This document shows positions 52,313-61,569 of a stretch of DNA of 64,000 nucleotides, piece after piece. The stretch comes from Thermolongibacillus altinsuensis. Lineage in GTDB: Bacteria; Bacillota; Bacilli; Bacillales; Anoxybacillaceae. The translations under genes and the position numbers were made by a program. Each line of letters starts with the position of its first letter. Positions within the stretch are counted from its first letter, which is position 1. The notes below the pieces were generated by a model, which was given only the letters and a program-made list of their open reading frames with translations, made no database searches and was not told where the DNA came from. The DNA is taken from the NCBI RefSeq assembly GCF_004341205.1, contig NZ_SLUL01000003.1:186001-250000 (forward strand), read 5' to 3'.

Positions 52313-54946
52313 GTGAAAAAGCTTACATCTGCACAAGTGCGTCAAATGTTTTTAGACTTTTTTAAAGAAAAAGGGCATGCGGTGGAGCCGAGCGCATCGC
52401 TTATCCCAGTTGATGATCCATCCTTGTTGTGGATCAACAGCGGTGTCGCAACGCTTAAAAAATATTTTGATGGCCGTGTGATTCCAGATAATCCGCGCAT
52501 TTGCAATGCTCAAAAATCGATTCGGACAAACGATATTGAAAATGTCGGTAAAACCGCACGACACCATACTTTCTTTGAGATGCTTGGAAACTTCTCAATT
52601 GGCGACTATTTTAAACGTGAAGCGATTCATTGGGCATGGGAGTTTTTAACGAGCGAAAAATGGATCGGCTTTGACCCAAATCGTCTATCTGTTACGATTC
52701 ATCCAGAAGATGAAGAAGCGTTTGAAATTTGGCATAAAGAAATCGGTCTTCCGGAAGAGCGCATCATTCGTTTGGAAGGAAACTTTTGGGATATTGGAGA
52801 AGGACCAAGCGGGCCGAACACCGAAATTTTCTATGATCGCGGTGAAGAGTTTGGAAACGATCCAAACGATCCGGAATTGTATCCAGGCGGCGAAAATGAG
52901 CGCTATTTAGAAGTATGGAACCTTGTGTTCTCTCAATTTAACCATAATCCAGATGGTACATATACGCCGCTGCCAAAGAAAAACATTGATACCGGCATGG
53001 GCTTGGAGCGGATGTGTTCGATTTTGCAAGACGTACCAACGAACTTTGATACCGACTTATTTATGCCGATCATTCGTGCGACGGAACAAATTTCTGGTGA
53101 AAAATATCGCGAAGATGAGGAAAAAGATGTTGCCTTTAGAGTAATTGCCGATCATATTCGTACGGTGACGTTTGCGATTGGCGACGGAGCGCTTCCTTCT
53201 AACGAAGGACGCGGATACGTGTTGCGCCGTCTGTTGCGCCGCGCTGTTCGCTATGCGAAAAAATTAAATATTCATCGCCCGTTTATGTATGAATTGGTTC
53301 CGGTCGTCGGCGAAATTATGGTCGATTATTACCCAGAAGTGAAAGAAAAAGCAGAATTCATTCAAAAAGTCGTTAAAAATGAAGAAGAGCGCTTCCACGA
53401 AACGCTTCACGAAGGTCTTGCCATTTTAGCGAGCGTGATCAAAAAAGAGAAAGAACGCGGAAGCGATACGATCTCTGGAGAAGATGTATTCCGCTTGTAT
53501 GATACGTACGGTTTTCCAATTGAATTGACAGAGGAGTATGCAGCGGAAGAAGGAATGAAAGTCGATCACGAAGGCTTTGAGCAAGAGATGGAGCGTCAAC
53601 GCGAGCGCGCGCGTGCAGCACGACAAGAAGTCGACTCGATGCAAGTGCAAGGCGGCGTGCTTGGCGACATTACGGTTGAAAGCAAATTCGTCGGCTATGA
53701 CCAGCTTTCTGTTTCTTCCGTTGTGGAAGTGATCGTGAAAGATGGACAACTTGTCGATGAAGTAGGCGAAGGAGAAGAAGCGCAAGTTATTTTAAGCGAA
53801 ACGCCGTTTTATGCGGAAAGCGGCGGGCAAATTGCGGACCGCGGTTGGATTGAAAGCGAAACGGCAAAAGCGTATGTAAAAGATGTCCAAAAAGCGCCAA
53901 ACGGACAACATTTGCATTATATCGTTGTTGAAAAAGGAACGATCCAAACGAAAAACACATACGTTGCTCGCATTGACGAGGCAGCGCGTGCAGATATTGT
54001 TAAAAACCATACAGCGACTCACTTGTTGCATCAAGCCTTAAAAGATGTGTTAGGGGTGCACGTTAACCAAGCAGGTTCTCTTGTCGCTCCAGAGCGCTTG
54101 CGTTTTGACTTCTCTCATTTCGGTCAAGTGAAACCGGAAGAATTAGAACGAATTGAAGCGCTTGTCAACGAACAAATTTGGCGCAATCTTCCTGTTCACA
54201 TTGATTACAAACCGCTTGATGAAGCGAAAGCGATGGGCGCGATGGCATTGTTTGGCGAAAAATATGGCGACATTGTTCGCGTTGTCCAAGTGGGCGACTA
54301 TAGTTTAGAGCTTTGCGGCGGCTGCCATGTAACGAATACAGCAGAGATTGGTCTGTTTAAAATCGTCTCTGAATCTGGAATCGGAGCAGGTACACGCCGG
54401 ATTGAAGCGGTAACAGGCAAAGCAGCTTATCGTCTCATGAACGAGCAAATTACCCTTCTTAAAGAAGCGGCGGACAAATTAAAAACAAATCCGAAAGATT
54501 TGCTCGGTCGAATTGATTCGCTCATGAACGAAATGCGCGAATTACAACGCGAAAATGAATCGCTTTCTGCTCGTTTAAGCCATATGGAAGCAGCAAATCT
54601 TGTTCATAAAGCAAAAGAAGTCAACGGCGTTCAGCTTCTTGTCAGCAAAGTAAGCGGAACGGATATGAACGGTTTGCGTGCAATGGTTGACGACCTCAAA
54701 CAAAAATTAGGATCAGCGATCATTGTCCTTGCTTCCATCCAAAACGAAAAAGTGAACCTCATTGCAGGAGTAACGAACGATTTAATCGAAAAAGGATATC
54801 ACGCAGGTAAACTGATTAAAGAAGTCGCTGTTCGCTGCGGCGGTGGCGGCGGTGGCCGTGCAGATATGGCGCAAGCTGGCGGAAAAGATCCAAATAAAGT
54901 GGATCAAGCGCTAAACTTTGTCGAAGAATGGGTAAAATCTGTTTAA
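52313..54946 (+). CDS. alaS: Alanyl-tRNA synthetase
   Basis: 877 residues. Class II catalytic domain ([13 protein letters not shown], motif 2 area [22 protein letters not shown]), editing domain with [11 protein letters not shown] and CGGCHV (zinc ligands), and C-terminal oligomerisation/C-Ala domain with [17 protein letters not shown]. It charges tRNA-Ala and clears mischarged Ser/Gly, complementing dtd. GTG start at 52313 after AAGGAGGAAAGG. Controlled by the T-box leader. Confidence 0.97.
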   Translation: MKKLTSAQVRQMFLDFFKEKGHAVEPSASLIPVDDPSLLWINSGVATLKKYFDGRVIPDNPRICNAQKSIRTNDIENVGKTARHHTFFEMLGNFSIGDYFKREAIHWAWEFLTSEKWIGFDPNRLSVTIHPEDEEAFEIWHKEIGLPEERIIRLEGNFWDIGEGPSGPNTEIFYDRGEEFGNDPNDPELYPGGENERYLEVWNLVFSQFNHNPDGTYTPLPKKNIDTGMGLERMCSILQDVPTNFDTDLFMPIIRATEQISGEKYREDEEKDVAFRVIADHIRTVTFAIGDGALPSNEGRGYVLRRLLRRAVRYAKKLNIHRPFMYELVPVVGEIMVDYYPEVKEKAEFIQKVVKNEEERFHETLHEGLAILASVIKKEKERGSDTISGEDVFRLYDTYGFPIELTEEYAAEEGMKVDHEGFEQEMERQRERARAARQEVDSMQVQGGVLGDITVESKFVGYDQLSVSSVVEVIVKDGQLVDEVGEGEEAQVILSETPFYAESGGQIADRGWIESETAKAYVKDVQKAPNGQHLHYIVVEKGTIQTKNTYVARIDEAARADIVKNHTATHLLHQALKDVLGVHVNQAGSLVAPERLRFDFSHFGQVKPEELERIEALVNEQIWRNLPVHIDYKPLDEAKAMGAMALFGEKYGDIVRVVQVGDYSLELCGGCHVTNTAEIGLFKIVSESGIGAGTRRIEAVTGKAAYRLMNEQITLLKEAADKLKTNPKDLLGRIDSLMNEMRELQRENESLSARLSHMEAANLVHKAKEVNGVQLLVSKVSGTDMNGLRAMVDDLKQKLGSAIIVLASIQNEKVNLIAGVTNDLIEKGYHAGKLIKEVAVRCGGGGGGRADMAQAGGKDPNKVDQALNFVEEWVKSV

Positions 54947-55028
54947 CAAATCGGATGAATGGTGTACAATGGATGTAAGGTGGATATGCCAGATTTTGCT
55001 GAATGCGAGAGTGGGGTGCGAAAGAACG

Positions 55029-55295
55029 GTGAGTTCATTTGATAATACGATGCAATTTAACTTCTCTGATGATCCGCTTGAAGCGGACGTCCGAGAAGTG
55101 TTGCTAACTGTATATGATGCATTAGAGGAAAAAGGGTATAACCCGATTAATCAAATTGTTGGTTATTTGCTGTCTGGTGATCCAGCTTACATCCCTCGTC
55201 ATAAAGATGCACGAACCCTCATTCGAAAAGTTGATCGGGATGAATTAATTGAGGAATTGGTGAAATTCTATTTAAGAAAACATCGCGAGGAATAA
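55029..55295 (+). CDS. ireB: IreB family regulatory phosphoprotein (DUF965)
   Basis: 88 residues. [20 protein letters not shown] and [22 protein letters not shown] are near-identical to B. subtilis YrzL. In Enterococcus, IreB is a substrate of the kinase IreK and negatively affects cephalosporin resistance; the role in Bacillus is unclear. The GTG at 55029 ([15 protein letters not shown]) matches family N-termini; upstream open codons are not conserved. The ribosome site (GTGGGGTG about ten bases upstream) is mediocre. First in ireB-ruvX-DUF1292. Confidence 0.92.
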   Translation: MSSFDNTMQFNFSDDPLEADVREVLLTVYDALEEKGYNPINQIVGYLLSGDPAYIPRHKDARTLIRKVDRDELIEELVKFYLRKHREE

Positions 55296-55299
55296 AACG

Positions 55300-55722
55300 A
55301 TGCGCATTTTAGGGTTAGATTTCGGAGCGAAAACGCTCGGCGTAGCGGTAAGTGACGAACTTGGCTGGACAGCCCAAGGAGTGGAGACGATTCAAATTAA
55401 TGAGGAAGAAGGAGAGTACGGTTTAGGCCGTCTTCGTGAACTCATTGAACAGTATGCCGTTGAAGAAATCGTTGTCGGCTTTCCAAAAAACATGAATGGG
55501 ACGGTTGGACCGCGCGGGGAAGCGACGCAACGGTTTGCGGAGCGGCTAAAACAAACCTTTTCATTACCGGTTGTTTTATGGGATGAACGTCTCTCGACGA
55601 TGGCGGCTGAGCGCATGTTGATTGCGGCCGATGTCAGCCGCAAGAAACGAAAGAAAGTCATTGATAAGATGGCAGCTGTTATGATTCTACAGTCGTACTT
55701 AGACAATAAAAATTTGAGGTGA
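55300..55722 (+). CDS. ruvX: YqgF/RuvX family RNase H-fold nuclease
   Basis: 140 residues. RNase H-like resolvase fold with [17 protein letters not shown] (first Asp), [28 protein letters not shown] (conserved Asp-Glu) and [15 protein letters not shown] at the end. Family members process the 5' end of pre-16S rRNA; resolvase activity has also been proposed. It is four bases after ireB, with GCGAGGAATAAAACG upstream. Confidence 0.93.
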   Translation: MRILGLDFGAKTLGVAVSDELGWTAQGVETIQINEEEGEYGLGRLRELIEQYAVEEIVVGFPKNMNGTVGPRGEATQRFAERLKQTFSLPVVLWDERLSTMAAERMLIAADVSRKKRKKVIDKMAAVMILQSYLDNKNLR

Positions 55723-55727
55723 ATATA

Positions 55728-56015
55728 ATGGAACATGGTGAAAAACATATTACAGTGATTGACGAAGAGGGCAACGAACAATTATGCGAAGTATTGTTTA
55801 CATTTGAATCAGAGGAATTCGGAAAGTCATACGTTTTATACTATCCAATCGGAGCTGAATACGACGAGGAAGAAGAAATTGAAATTCATGCTTCTTCCTT
55901 TATCCCTGGTGAAGACGGCCAAGCAGGTGAGCTTCAGCCGATTGAAACAGAAGAAGAATGGGATATGATTGAAGAAATGTTGAATACGTTCCTCGGCGAA
56001 GAAGAGGAAGAATAA
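55728..56015 (+). CDS. yrzB: DUF1292 family acidic protein (YrzB-like)
   Basis: 95 residues and very acidic, with [21 protein letters not shown] and YVLYYPIG, and a Glu-rich end (FLGEEEEE). Function unknown, consistently third in the ireB-ruvX-yrzB operon of Firmicutes. The ATG at 55728 has GAGGTGAATATA before it, overlapping the ruvX stop; three upstream codons are not needed. Confidence 0.9.
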   Translation: MEHGEKHITVIDEEGNEQLCEVLFTFESEEFGKSYVLYYPIGAEYDEEEEIEIHASSFIPGEDGQAGELQPIETEEEWDMIEEMLNTFLGEEEEE

Positions 56016-56018
56016 AGG

Positions 56019-56052
56019 AGAAGCTGACCAAATACTGGTCAGCTTCTTTTTT
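56019..56052 (+). terminator. intrinsic terminator after yrzB
   Basis: A perfect 12-pair stem (AGAAGCTGACCA with TGGTCAGCTTCT), five-base loop, then Ts. Confidence 0.93.
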
Positions 56053-56095
56053 GAGATTTTGCCAATACTATGCATAGACTGAGTAAAATGCTTAT

Positions 56096-56145
56096 GGGAA
56101 GGTACAGAAAAGCGGAACGGGAAGGGTTTCCCTTAAAAACTTGAA
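56096..56145 (+). repeat. intergenic element, copy B (short form)
   Basis: GGGAAGGTA (56096-56104), then almost at once AGAAAAGCGGAACGGGAAGG (56106-56125) and AAAAACTTGA (56135-56144). The same blocks occur in the same order at 34356-34480, where ~80 bases of hairpin separate the first two. Within this copy GGGAA and TTCCC can form a small hairpin. A TATAAT at 56192-56197 lies downstream, before mltG. Confidence 0.55.
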
Positions 56146-56223
56146 TGCACACATGATTGAAACGACTAGCGAAAAATGTAACAACTTGTAGTATAATGAC
56201 AAGAGTGAGGGGGGGAGGTATGA

Positions 56224-57327
56224 ATGATGGAAAACGAAGCGTGGCTGGATCAGCAAGAAGAAGCTAAAACCGTTCGAAAAATCGTGTTATTTGTCGCTAT
56301 TCCGATCATCGTATTGATGATTGCCGCCATTATTAGCGGTTATTTATATATTCAATCAGCTTTGAAACCTGTCAATCCAAATAGCCAACAACAAATTAAA
56401 GTATCCATCCCAATCGGTTCATCTGTTTATGATATCGCTTCGATTTTAGAAGAGAAAGGAATCATAAAAAATGCGACGGTTTTTCGCTACTACGTAAAAT
56501 TCAAAAATCACGCTGATTTTCAAGCGGGCGACTATACATTAACTCCAGCGATGACGTTAGCTGAAATTGTGGAAACATTAAAAACGGGAAAAGTAATCAA
56601 ACCGGCCAAATTAAAAATTATTATCCCGGAAGGAAAACAATTAACGCAAATTGCCACCATTATTGCACAAAAAACAGGCTACTCCCGCGAAGAAATTATG
56701 GCGAAAATGAATGATCGCCGCTACATTGAAGAGCTAATGAAAAAATATCCGACGGTTTTATCTGCGGAAATTTTAAATAAAAACATTCGCTATCCGCTTG
56801 AAGGCTATTTATTCCCAGCGACGTACTCATTCAGCGAAAAGAAGCCTTCGATTGAACAAATCATTGAAGCGATGCTCGCTAAGACAGAAGAAGTGTTAGT
56901 GAAATATGAAGGGGAAATGACAGAAAGAGGATTGACGGTCCATACATTATTAACGATGGCGTCACTGATCGAAGAAGAAGCGACAGAAAAGGTAGACCGT
57001 GAAAAAATTGCGAGCGTTTTTTATAATCGCTTGCAAGCAGGAATGCCGTTACAAACAGATCCAACCGTTTTATATGCCCTTGGCAAACATAAAGAACGAG
57101 TGTATTACAAAGACTTGAAAGTAAATTCGCCATACAACACATACCTTCATCGTGGTTTACCGCCAGGTCCGATTGCCAATGCGGGCGAGATGTCAATCAA
57201 TGCCGCTCTTCATCCAGCGGACACGGACTATTTTTACTTTTTAGCAACGCCAACAGGGGAAGTCATTTTCACGAAAACGCTCGACGAACATAATCGAGAA
57301 AAAGCGAAATACATTGGCAAGCAATAA
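56224..57327 (+). CDS. mltG: Endolytic murein transglycosylase MltG
   Basis: 367 residues. A cytoplasmic N-terminus, one membrane segment (about residues 20-42), a LysM-like part (GSSVYDIASILEEKGIIKN) and the YceG catalytic domain with MASLIEEEA (catalytic Glu), VFYNRLQAGMPLQTDPTVLYALG and SPYNTYLHRGLPPGPIANAG. It cuts nascent glycan strands to end their elongation. AGGGGGGGAGGT precedes the ATG at 56224 (MMENEAW). Corresponds to yrrL. Confidence 0.95.
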   Translation: MMENEAWLDQQEEAKTVRKIVLFVAIPIIVLMIAAIISGYLYIQSALKPVNPNSQQQIKVSIPIGSSVYDIASILEEKGIIKNATVFRYYVKFKNHADFQAGDYTLTPAMTLAEIVETLKTGKVIKPAKLKIIIPEGKQLTQIATIIAQKTGYSREEIMAKMNDRRYIEELMKKYPTVLSAEILNKNIRYPLEGYLFPATYSFSEKKPSIEQIIEAMLAKTEEVLVKYEGEMTERGLTVHTLLTMASLIEEEATEKVDREKIASVFYNRLQAGMPLQTDPTVLYALGKHKERVYYKDLKVNSPYNTYLHRGLPPGPIANAGEMSINAALHPADTDYFYFLATPTGEVIFTKTLDEHNREKAKYIGKQ

Positions 57328-57388
57328 AAAATCTTCGCATTTCTGTTGTTTTTATGGTAGTATATATAAAGTTATGGATCGTGACGAA

Positions 57389-57424
57389 AATAAGAGTTCA
57401 ATGTCATTGAACTCTTATTTTTAC
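57389..57424 (+). terminator. strong terminator between mltG and trmR
   Basis: A perfect 13-pair stem (AATAAGAGTTCAA with TTGAACTCTTATT), loop TGTCA, and TTTTT. It ends at the ribosome site (GAGGAGGA) of trmR. Because AT-rich promoter-like sequence (TAGTATATATAAAG near 57358) lies before it, it could act as an attenuator in the trmR leader as well as ending mltG. Confidence 0.9.
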
Positions 57425-57439
57425 GAGGAGGATTATTCG

Positions 57440-58087
57440 TTGGTAAATAAGGAAATTGTTGAATATATTCAATCGTTACTTCCTGAGCGCGAGGAAGCCA
57501 TTTTAAAAATGGAAGATTATGCACGAGAGCATCATGTGCCGATTATGGATTTAGTTGGAATCGAAACGATGTTGCATCTATTAAAAATCGCGAATCCGAA
57601 AAAAATTTTAGAAATTGGCACAGCGATCGGCTACTCAGCCATTCGCATGGCAAAGGTGTTACCGAATGCGAAAATTGTGACGATTGAACGCGATGAAGAA
57701 CGATATAAACAAGCGCTTCTTTACGTGAATGAAACAAAAACGAGCGAACAAATTGAAGTGTTATTTGGCGATGCGCTCGAGTTAAGCGATCAAGTAGCGG
57801 AAAAAGGGCCGTTTGATGCATTGTTTATCGATGCGGCCAAAGGGCAATATCGCCGTTTTTTTGAATTATATGAACCGCTTTTAACGGAGCGGGGCATCAT
57901 TATTACGGACAACGTTTTATTTAAGGGGCTAGTCGCAAGCGAACAGCCAATCGAACAAAAGCGCATTCGCCAGCTCGTTCAAAAAATTCGTGAGTACAAT
58001 GAGTGGCTAATGAACCATCCTCGTTACGAAACAATCATTTTGCCGATCGGAGACGGAATGGCTATATCCAGAAGAAGAGGTGAGTAA
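57440..58087 (+). CDS. trmR: tRNA 5-hydroxyuridine methyltransferase TrmR
   Basis: 215 residues. Class I AdoMet methyltransferase of the O-methyltransferase 3 family: HHVPIMDLVGIE, motif I KILEIGTAIGYSAIRMA, DALFIDAAKGQYRRFF and IITDNVLFKG. It methylates ho5U34 to mo5U34 in tRNAs reading NNU/NNA-type codons, as shown for B. subtilis YrrM. The TTG at 57440 follows GAGGAGGA by seven bases and gives the conserved N-terminus; the open frame upstream runs through the terminator hairpin. First of the trmR-trhP1-trhP2 set. Confidence 0.92.
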   Translation: MVNKEIVEYIQSLLPEREEAILKMEDYAREHHVPIMDLVGIETMLHLLKIANPKKILEIGTAIGYSAIRMAKVLPNAKIVTIERDEERYKQALLYVNETKTSEQIEVLFGDALELSDQVAEKGPFDALFIDAAKGQYRRFFELYEPLLTERGIIITDNVLFKGLVASEQPIEQKRIRQLVQKIREYNEWLMNHPRYETIILPIGDGMAISRRRGE

Positions 58088-58088
58088 G

Positions 58089-59018
58089 GTGAAAAAACCA
58101 GAGTTACTCGTGACGCCAACAAGTGTCGCGCATATTGAGGAACTCGCGCAAGCAGGCGCAAATGCCGTTTTAATCGGTGAGCAACGCTATGGTTTGCGCC
58201 TTGCCGGTGAATTCGGGCGCGAGCAAATTGTTGAAGCGATGAATGTTGCGCGAAAACATGGAGTTAAGGTATATGTGGCAATGAATGCCCTTTTTCATAA
58301 TGACAAAGTGGATGAATTGTCTGATTATGTTCGCTTCCTTGCTGAACAAGAAGTTGATGCCATCGTGTTTGGTGATCCTGCCGTGCTCATGACTGTGCGC
58401 GAGGTTGCTCCGCATATGAAGTTGCATTGGAATACAGAAACGACGGCAACAAACTGGTATGCGTGCAACTATTGGGGACGAAAAGGGGCCAAACGTGCGG
58501 TGCTTGCCCGCGAAATCAACATGGAAGAAATTATTGAAATTAAGCGCCATGCCGAAGTCGAAATCGAAGTGCAAGTGCACGGCATGACTTGTATGTTTCA
58601 ATCGAAGCGCTCGCTCATCGGCAACTATTTTGAATATCAAGGCAAAGTCATGGAAATTGAAAAAAAGAAATACGAAAAAGGAATGTTCCTTTACGATAAA
58701 GAGCGCGATAATAAGTACCCTATTTTCGAAGATGAAAACGGCACGCATATTATGAGCCCAAACGATATTTGCATCATCGATGAATTAGAAGAGATGATCG
58801 ATGCCGAAATTGACAGTTTTAAAATTGACGGCATTCTTCATGAACCATCGTATATTACGGAAGTAACGAAAAAATATCGCCTTGCCATCGATTTATGCGC
58901 CGAAGATCGCGAAAAATATCGTCAAGTAAAGGGAGATTTACTAGCTGAAATCGAAGCGATCCAACCAGCCCATCGTCCGTTAGATACAGGCTTTTTCTTT
59001 AAAGAAACGGTGTACTAA
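58089..59018 (+). CDS. trhP1: U32 family tRNA hydroxylation protein TrhP1 (YrrN)
   Basis: 309 residues. U32 peptidase family by sequence: IGEQRYGLRLAGEF, VAMNALFHNDKV, EVEIEVQVHGMTCMFQSKRSLIGNYF (bases 58558-58635). It acts with TrhP2 in the prephenate-dependent formation of 5-hydroxyuridine at U34; the old collagenase-like protease label is probably wrong for it. The GTG at 58089 has GAGGTGA six bases upstream, which overlaps the GTG at 58080 and the trmR end. Confidence 0.92.
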   Translation: MKKPELLVTPTSVAHIEELAQAGANAVLIGEQRYGLRLAGEFGREQIVEAMNVARKHGVKVYVAMNALFHNDKVDELSDYVRFLAEQEVDAIVFGDPAVLMTVREVAPHMKLHWNTETTATNWYACNYWGRKGAKRAVLAREINMEEIIEIKRHAEVEIEVQVHGMTCMFQSKRSLIGNYFEYQGKVMEIEKKKYEKGMFLYDKERDNKYPIFEDENGTHIMSPNDICIIDELEEMIDAEIDSFKIDGILHEPSYITEVTKKYRLAIDLCAEDREKYRQVKGDLLAEIEAIQPAHRPLDTGFFFKETVY

Positions 59019-59047
59019 ATTTTAAAGAAAGGGAGGGAAAGATCGTT

Positions 59048-60313
59048 ATGTTCAAAAATGATAAAATTTCCAAAATCATCAATGGCAAGCGCGTCATCGT
59101 GAAAAAGCCAGAGTTGCTTGCTCCTGCAGGCAACTTAGAAAAGCTGAAAGTGGCTGTTCATTATGGCGCGGATGCTGTTTTTATTGGCGGACAAGAGTAT
59201 GGTCTGCGCTCTAATGCGGATAACTTTACATTAGAAGAAATGGCGGAAGGCGTACGCTTTGCAAGCAAGTATGGAGCAAAAATTTATGTGACGACCAACA
59301 TTTATGCCCATAATGAAAACATTCCAGGCTTAGAGGAGTATTTACAAGGGCTTCAAGAAGCGGGCGTACACGGCATTATCGTGGCGGATCCGCTTATTAT
59401 TGAGACGGCTCGCCGTGTTGCTCCAAAGCTTGAAGTGCATTTAAGTACACAGCAATCGCTCACGAACTGGAAAGCGGTGCAGTTTTGGAAAGAAGAAGGG
59501 TTGGAGCGCGTCGTACTTGCACGGGAAACGAGCGCCGAAGAAATTCGTGAAATTAAAGAAAAAGTGGATATTGAAATCGAAACGTTCATTCACGGAGCGA
59601 TGTGCATTGCTTACTCTGGCCGTTGCGTTTTAAGCAACCATATGACAGCAAGGGATTCCAATCGCGGCGGTTGCTGTCAATCATGCCGTTGGGATTATGA
59701 TCTGTACAAGCTTGAAGGAGATAAGGAGATCCCTCTATTCGATGAAAACGATGATCCGTTTGCAATGAGTCCAAAAGACTTGAACCTCATTCAATCGATT
59801 CCGAAAATGATTGAACTAGGCATTGACAGCTTAAAAATCGAAGGACGAATGAAATCGATTCACTATGTTGCAACGGTCGTGAGCGTGTATCGAAAAGTAA
59901 TCGACGCTTACTGCGCGGATCCAGACAACTTTGTCATTAAAAAAGAATGGCTTGATGAACTGGATAAGTGCGCAAACCGCGATACGGCACCAGCATTTTT
60001 TGAAGGTGTGCCAGGATATAAAGAGCAAATGTTTGGCGTTCATAGCAAAAAGACAACGTACGATTTCGTTGGACTCGTCTTAGACTATGATAAGGAAACA
60101 AAGATGGTGACATTGCAACAACGCAACTTTTTCAAGCCGGGCGACCGAGTTGAATTTTTCGGACCGGAAATCGAGAATTTTACACAAGTCATTGAAAAAA
60201 TTTGGGATGAAGACGGAAATGAGTTAGACGCCGCTCGTCATCCGTTGCAAATTGTTCGATTTAAAGTCGATCGTGAAGTTTTCCCATACAACATGATGAG
60301 AAAGGGGCACTAA
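59048..60313 (+). CDS. trhP2: U32 family tRNA hydroxylation protein TrhP2 (YrrO)
   Basis: 421 residues. U32 fold with [26 protein letters not shown] at the start (59112-59189), and the cluster [28 protein letters not shown], whose four cysteines likely bind a metal or iron-sulfur cluster. The C-terminal domain is beta-rich. It cooperates with TrhP1 in ho5U34 formation and then TrmR methylates. AGGGAGGGAAAG precedes the ATG. 29 bases after trhP1. Confidence 0.93.
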   Translation: MFKNDKISKIINGKRVIVKKPELLAPAGNLEKLKVAVHYGADAVFIGGQEYGLRSNADNFTLEEMAEGVRFASKYGAKIYVTTNIYAHNENIPGLEEYLQGLQEAGVHGIIVADPLIIETARRVAPKLEVHLSTQQSLTNWKAVQFWKEEGLERVVLARETSAEEIREIKEKVDIEIETFIHGAMCIAYSGRCVLSNHMTARDSNRGGCCQSCRWDYDLYKLEGDKEIPLFDENDDPFAMSPKDLNLIQSIPKMIELGIDSLKIEGRMKSIHYVATVVSVYRKVIDAYCADPDNFVIKKEWLDELDKCANRDTAPAFFEGVPGYKEQMFGVHSKKTTYDFVGLVLDYDKETKMVTLQQRNFFKPGDRVEFFGPEIENFTQVIEKIWDEDGNELDAARHPLQIVRFKVDREVFPYNMMRKGH

Positions 60314-60314
60314 C

Positions 60315-60950
60315 ATGAGGAAGAAACCGGTTGTAATCGGAGTCGCAGGGGGCTCCGGTTCGGGGAAAACAACCGTAACAAAGGCGATTTACGAACATTT
60401 TCAAGGACATTCGATTTTAATGCTTGAACAAGATTATTATTACAAAGATCAAAGTCACTTGCCTTTTGAAGAACGATTGAAAACAAACTACGATCATCCG
60501 CTCGCTTTTGATAATGATTTGTTAATTGAACATTTGCATAAATTGTTGAATTACGAACCGATTGAAAAACCGGTTTATGATTTTACGTTGCATACGCGTT
60601 CAAAAGAAGTCATTCATGTCGAACCGAAAGATGTCATTATTTTAGAAGGGATTCTTGTATTAGAAGATGAGCGATTGCGCAATTTAATGGATATTAAAGT
60701 GTACGTTGATACAGATGCGGATATTCGCATTATTCGCCGCTTGCTCCGCGATATTAAAGAGCGCGGCCGTACGCTTGAATCCGTGATCGAACAATATGTA
60801 AACGTTGTTCGCCCGATGCACAATCAGTTTGTTGAACCGACGAAACGGTATGCGGACATTATCATTCCAGAAGGCGGACATAATCAAGTCGCCATCGATT
60901 TAATGGTAACAAAAATTCAAACGATTCTTGAACAAAAGTCTATTTTGTAA
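60315..60950 (+). CDS. udk: Uridine/cytidine kinase
   Basis: 211 residues. It phosphorylates uridine and cytidine to UMP and CMP. The P-loop [15 protein letters not shown] (about residues 8-22), [21 protein letters not shown] and [12 protein letters not shown] are characteristic. ATG at 60315; the ribosome site GAAAGGGGCAC lies in the trhP2 end (stop 60311-60313). Confidence 0.96.
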   Translation: MRKKPVVIGVAGGSGSGKTTVTKAIYEHFQGHSILMLEQDYYYKDQSHLPFEERLKTNYDHPLAFDNDLLIEHLHKLLNYEPIEKPVYDFTLHTRSKEVIHVEPKDVIILEGILVLEDERLRNLMDIKVYVDTDADIRIIRRLLRDIKERGRTLESVIEQYVNVVRPMHNQFVEPTKRYADIIIPEGGHNQVAIDLMVTKIQTILEQKSIL

Positions 60951-60988
60951 TAACATAGCATAGATAATATACAAACTTTTCCGCTGTT

Positions 60989-61022
60989 TGTACGAACGAA
61001 TGAATCCGTTCGTACATTTTAC
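60989..61022 (+). terminator. hairpin after udk
   Basis: A perfect ten-pair stem (TGTACGAACG with CGTTCGTACA), eight-base loop, then only four Ts. It may be a modest terminator before greA. Confidence 0.7.
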
Positions 61023-61045
61023 ATAAATAAAAAGGAGTGAAGGAT

Positions 61046-61522
61046 ATGGCAATGGAAAAAGAATATCCGATGACAAAAGCGGGGAAAGAGAAACTAGAGC
61101 AAGAACTTGAATATTTAAAAACGGTCAAACGCAAAGAAGTTGTTGAGCGCATTAAAATTGCGCGCAGTTTTGGCGACTTATCCGAAAACTCAGAGTACGA
61201 TGCAGCAAAAGATGAACAAGCATTTGTTGAATCACGAATTCAAATGCTTGAAAATATGATTCGCAATGCGAAAATTATTGAAGAAGATTTAGAAAGCTCT
61301 GATATCGTTTCATTAGGAAGAACGGTTACGTTTGTTGAGCTTCCAGATGGGGAAGAAGAATCATATACGATCGTTGGAAGCGCTGAAGCGGATCCGTTTG
61401 AAGGAAAAATTTCAAACGATTCTCCAATCGCAAAATCACTGCTTGGAAGACGCGTTGGTGAAGAAGTAACGGTGCAAACACCGGGCGGCGAAATGCTTGT
61501 CAAAATCATTGCTGTTAAATAG
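61046..61522 (+). CDS. greA: Transcription elongation factor GreA
   Basis: 158 residues. The N-terminal coiled coil ([38 protein letters not shown]; 61085-61201), with the acidic [11 protein letters not shown] tip that enters the polymerase secondary channel to stimulate cleavage of backtracked RNA, and the C-terminal FKBP-like domain ([16 protein letters not shown]). The ATG at 61046 matches the family start ([10 protein letters not shown]); the upstream GTG at 61037 is inside AAAGGAGTG, the ribosome site. Confidence 0.96.
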   Translation: MAMEKEYPMTKAGKEKLEQELEYLKTVKRKEVVERIKIARSFGDLSENSEYDAAKDEQAFVESRIQMLENMIRNAKIIEEDLESSDIVSLGRTVTFVELPDGEEESYTIVGSAEADPFEGKISNDSPIAKSLLGRRVGEEVTVQTPGGEMLVKIIAVK

Positions 61523-61534
61523 GTTTTAAAATGT

Positions 61535-61569
61535 AACACCTCGTCGACAATGAAGACGAGGTGTTTTTT
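61535..61569 (+). terminator. intrinsic terminator after greA, containing the next gene's ribosome site
   Basis: A perfect 11-pair stem (AACACCTCGTC with GACGAGGTGTT), nine-base loop, and six Ts ending right at the ATG of the next gene. GAGGTG in the 3' arm is the only ribosome site for that gene. Confidence 0.93.

Noticed and set aside
57314-57439. Longer N-terminus for TrmR
   Set aside because: The extension is encoded by a terminator hairpin and does not match TrmR starts.
58089-60313. Secreted collagenase-like proteases (U32)
   Set aside because: No signal peptides, and the operon with trmR points to tRNA hydroxylation.
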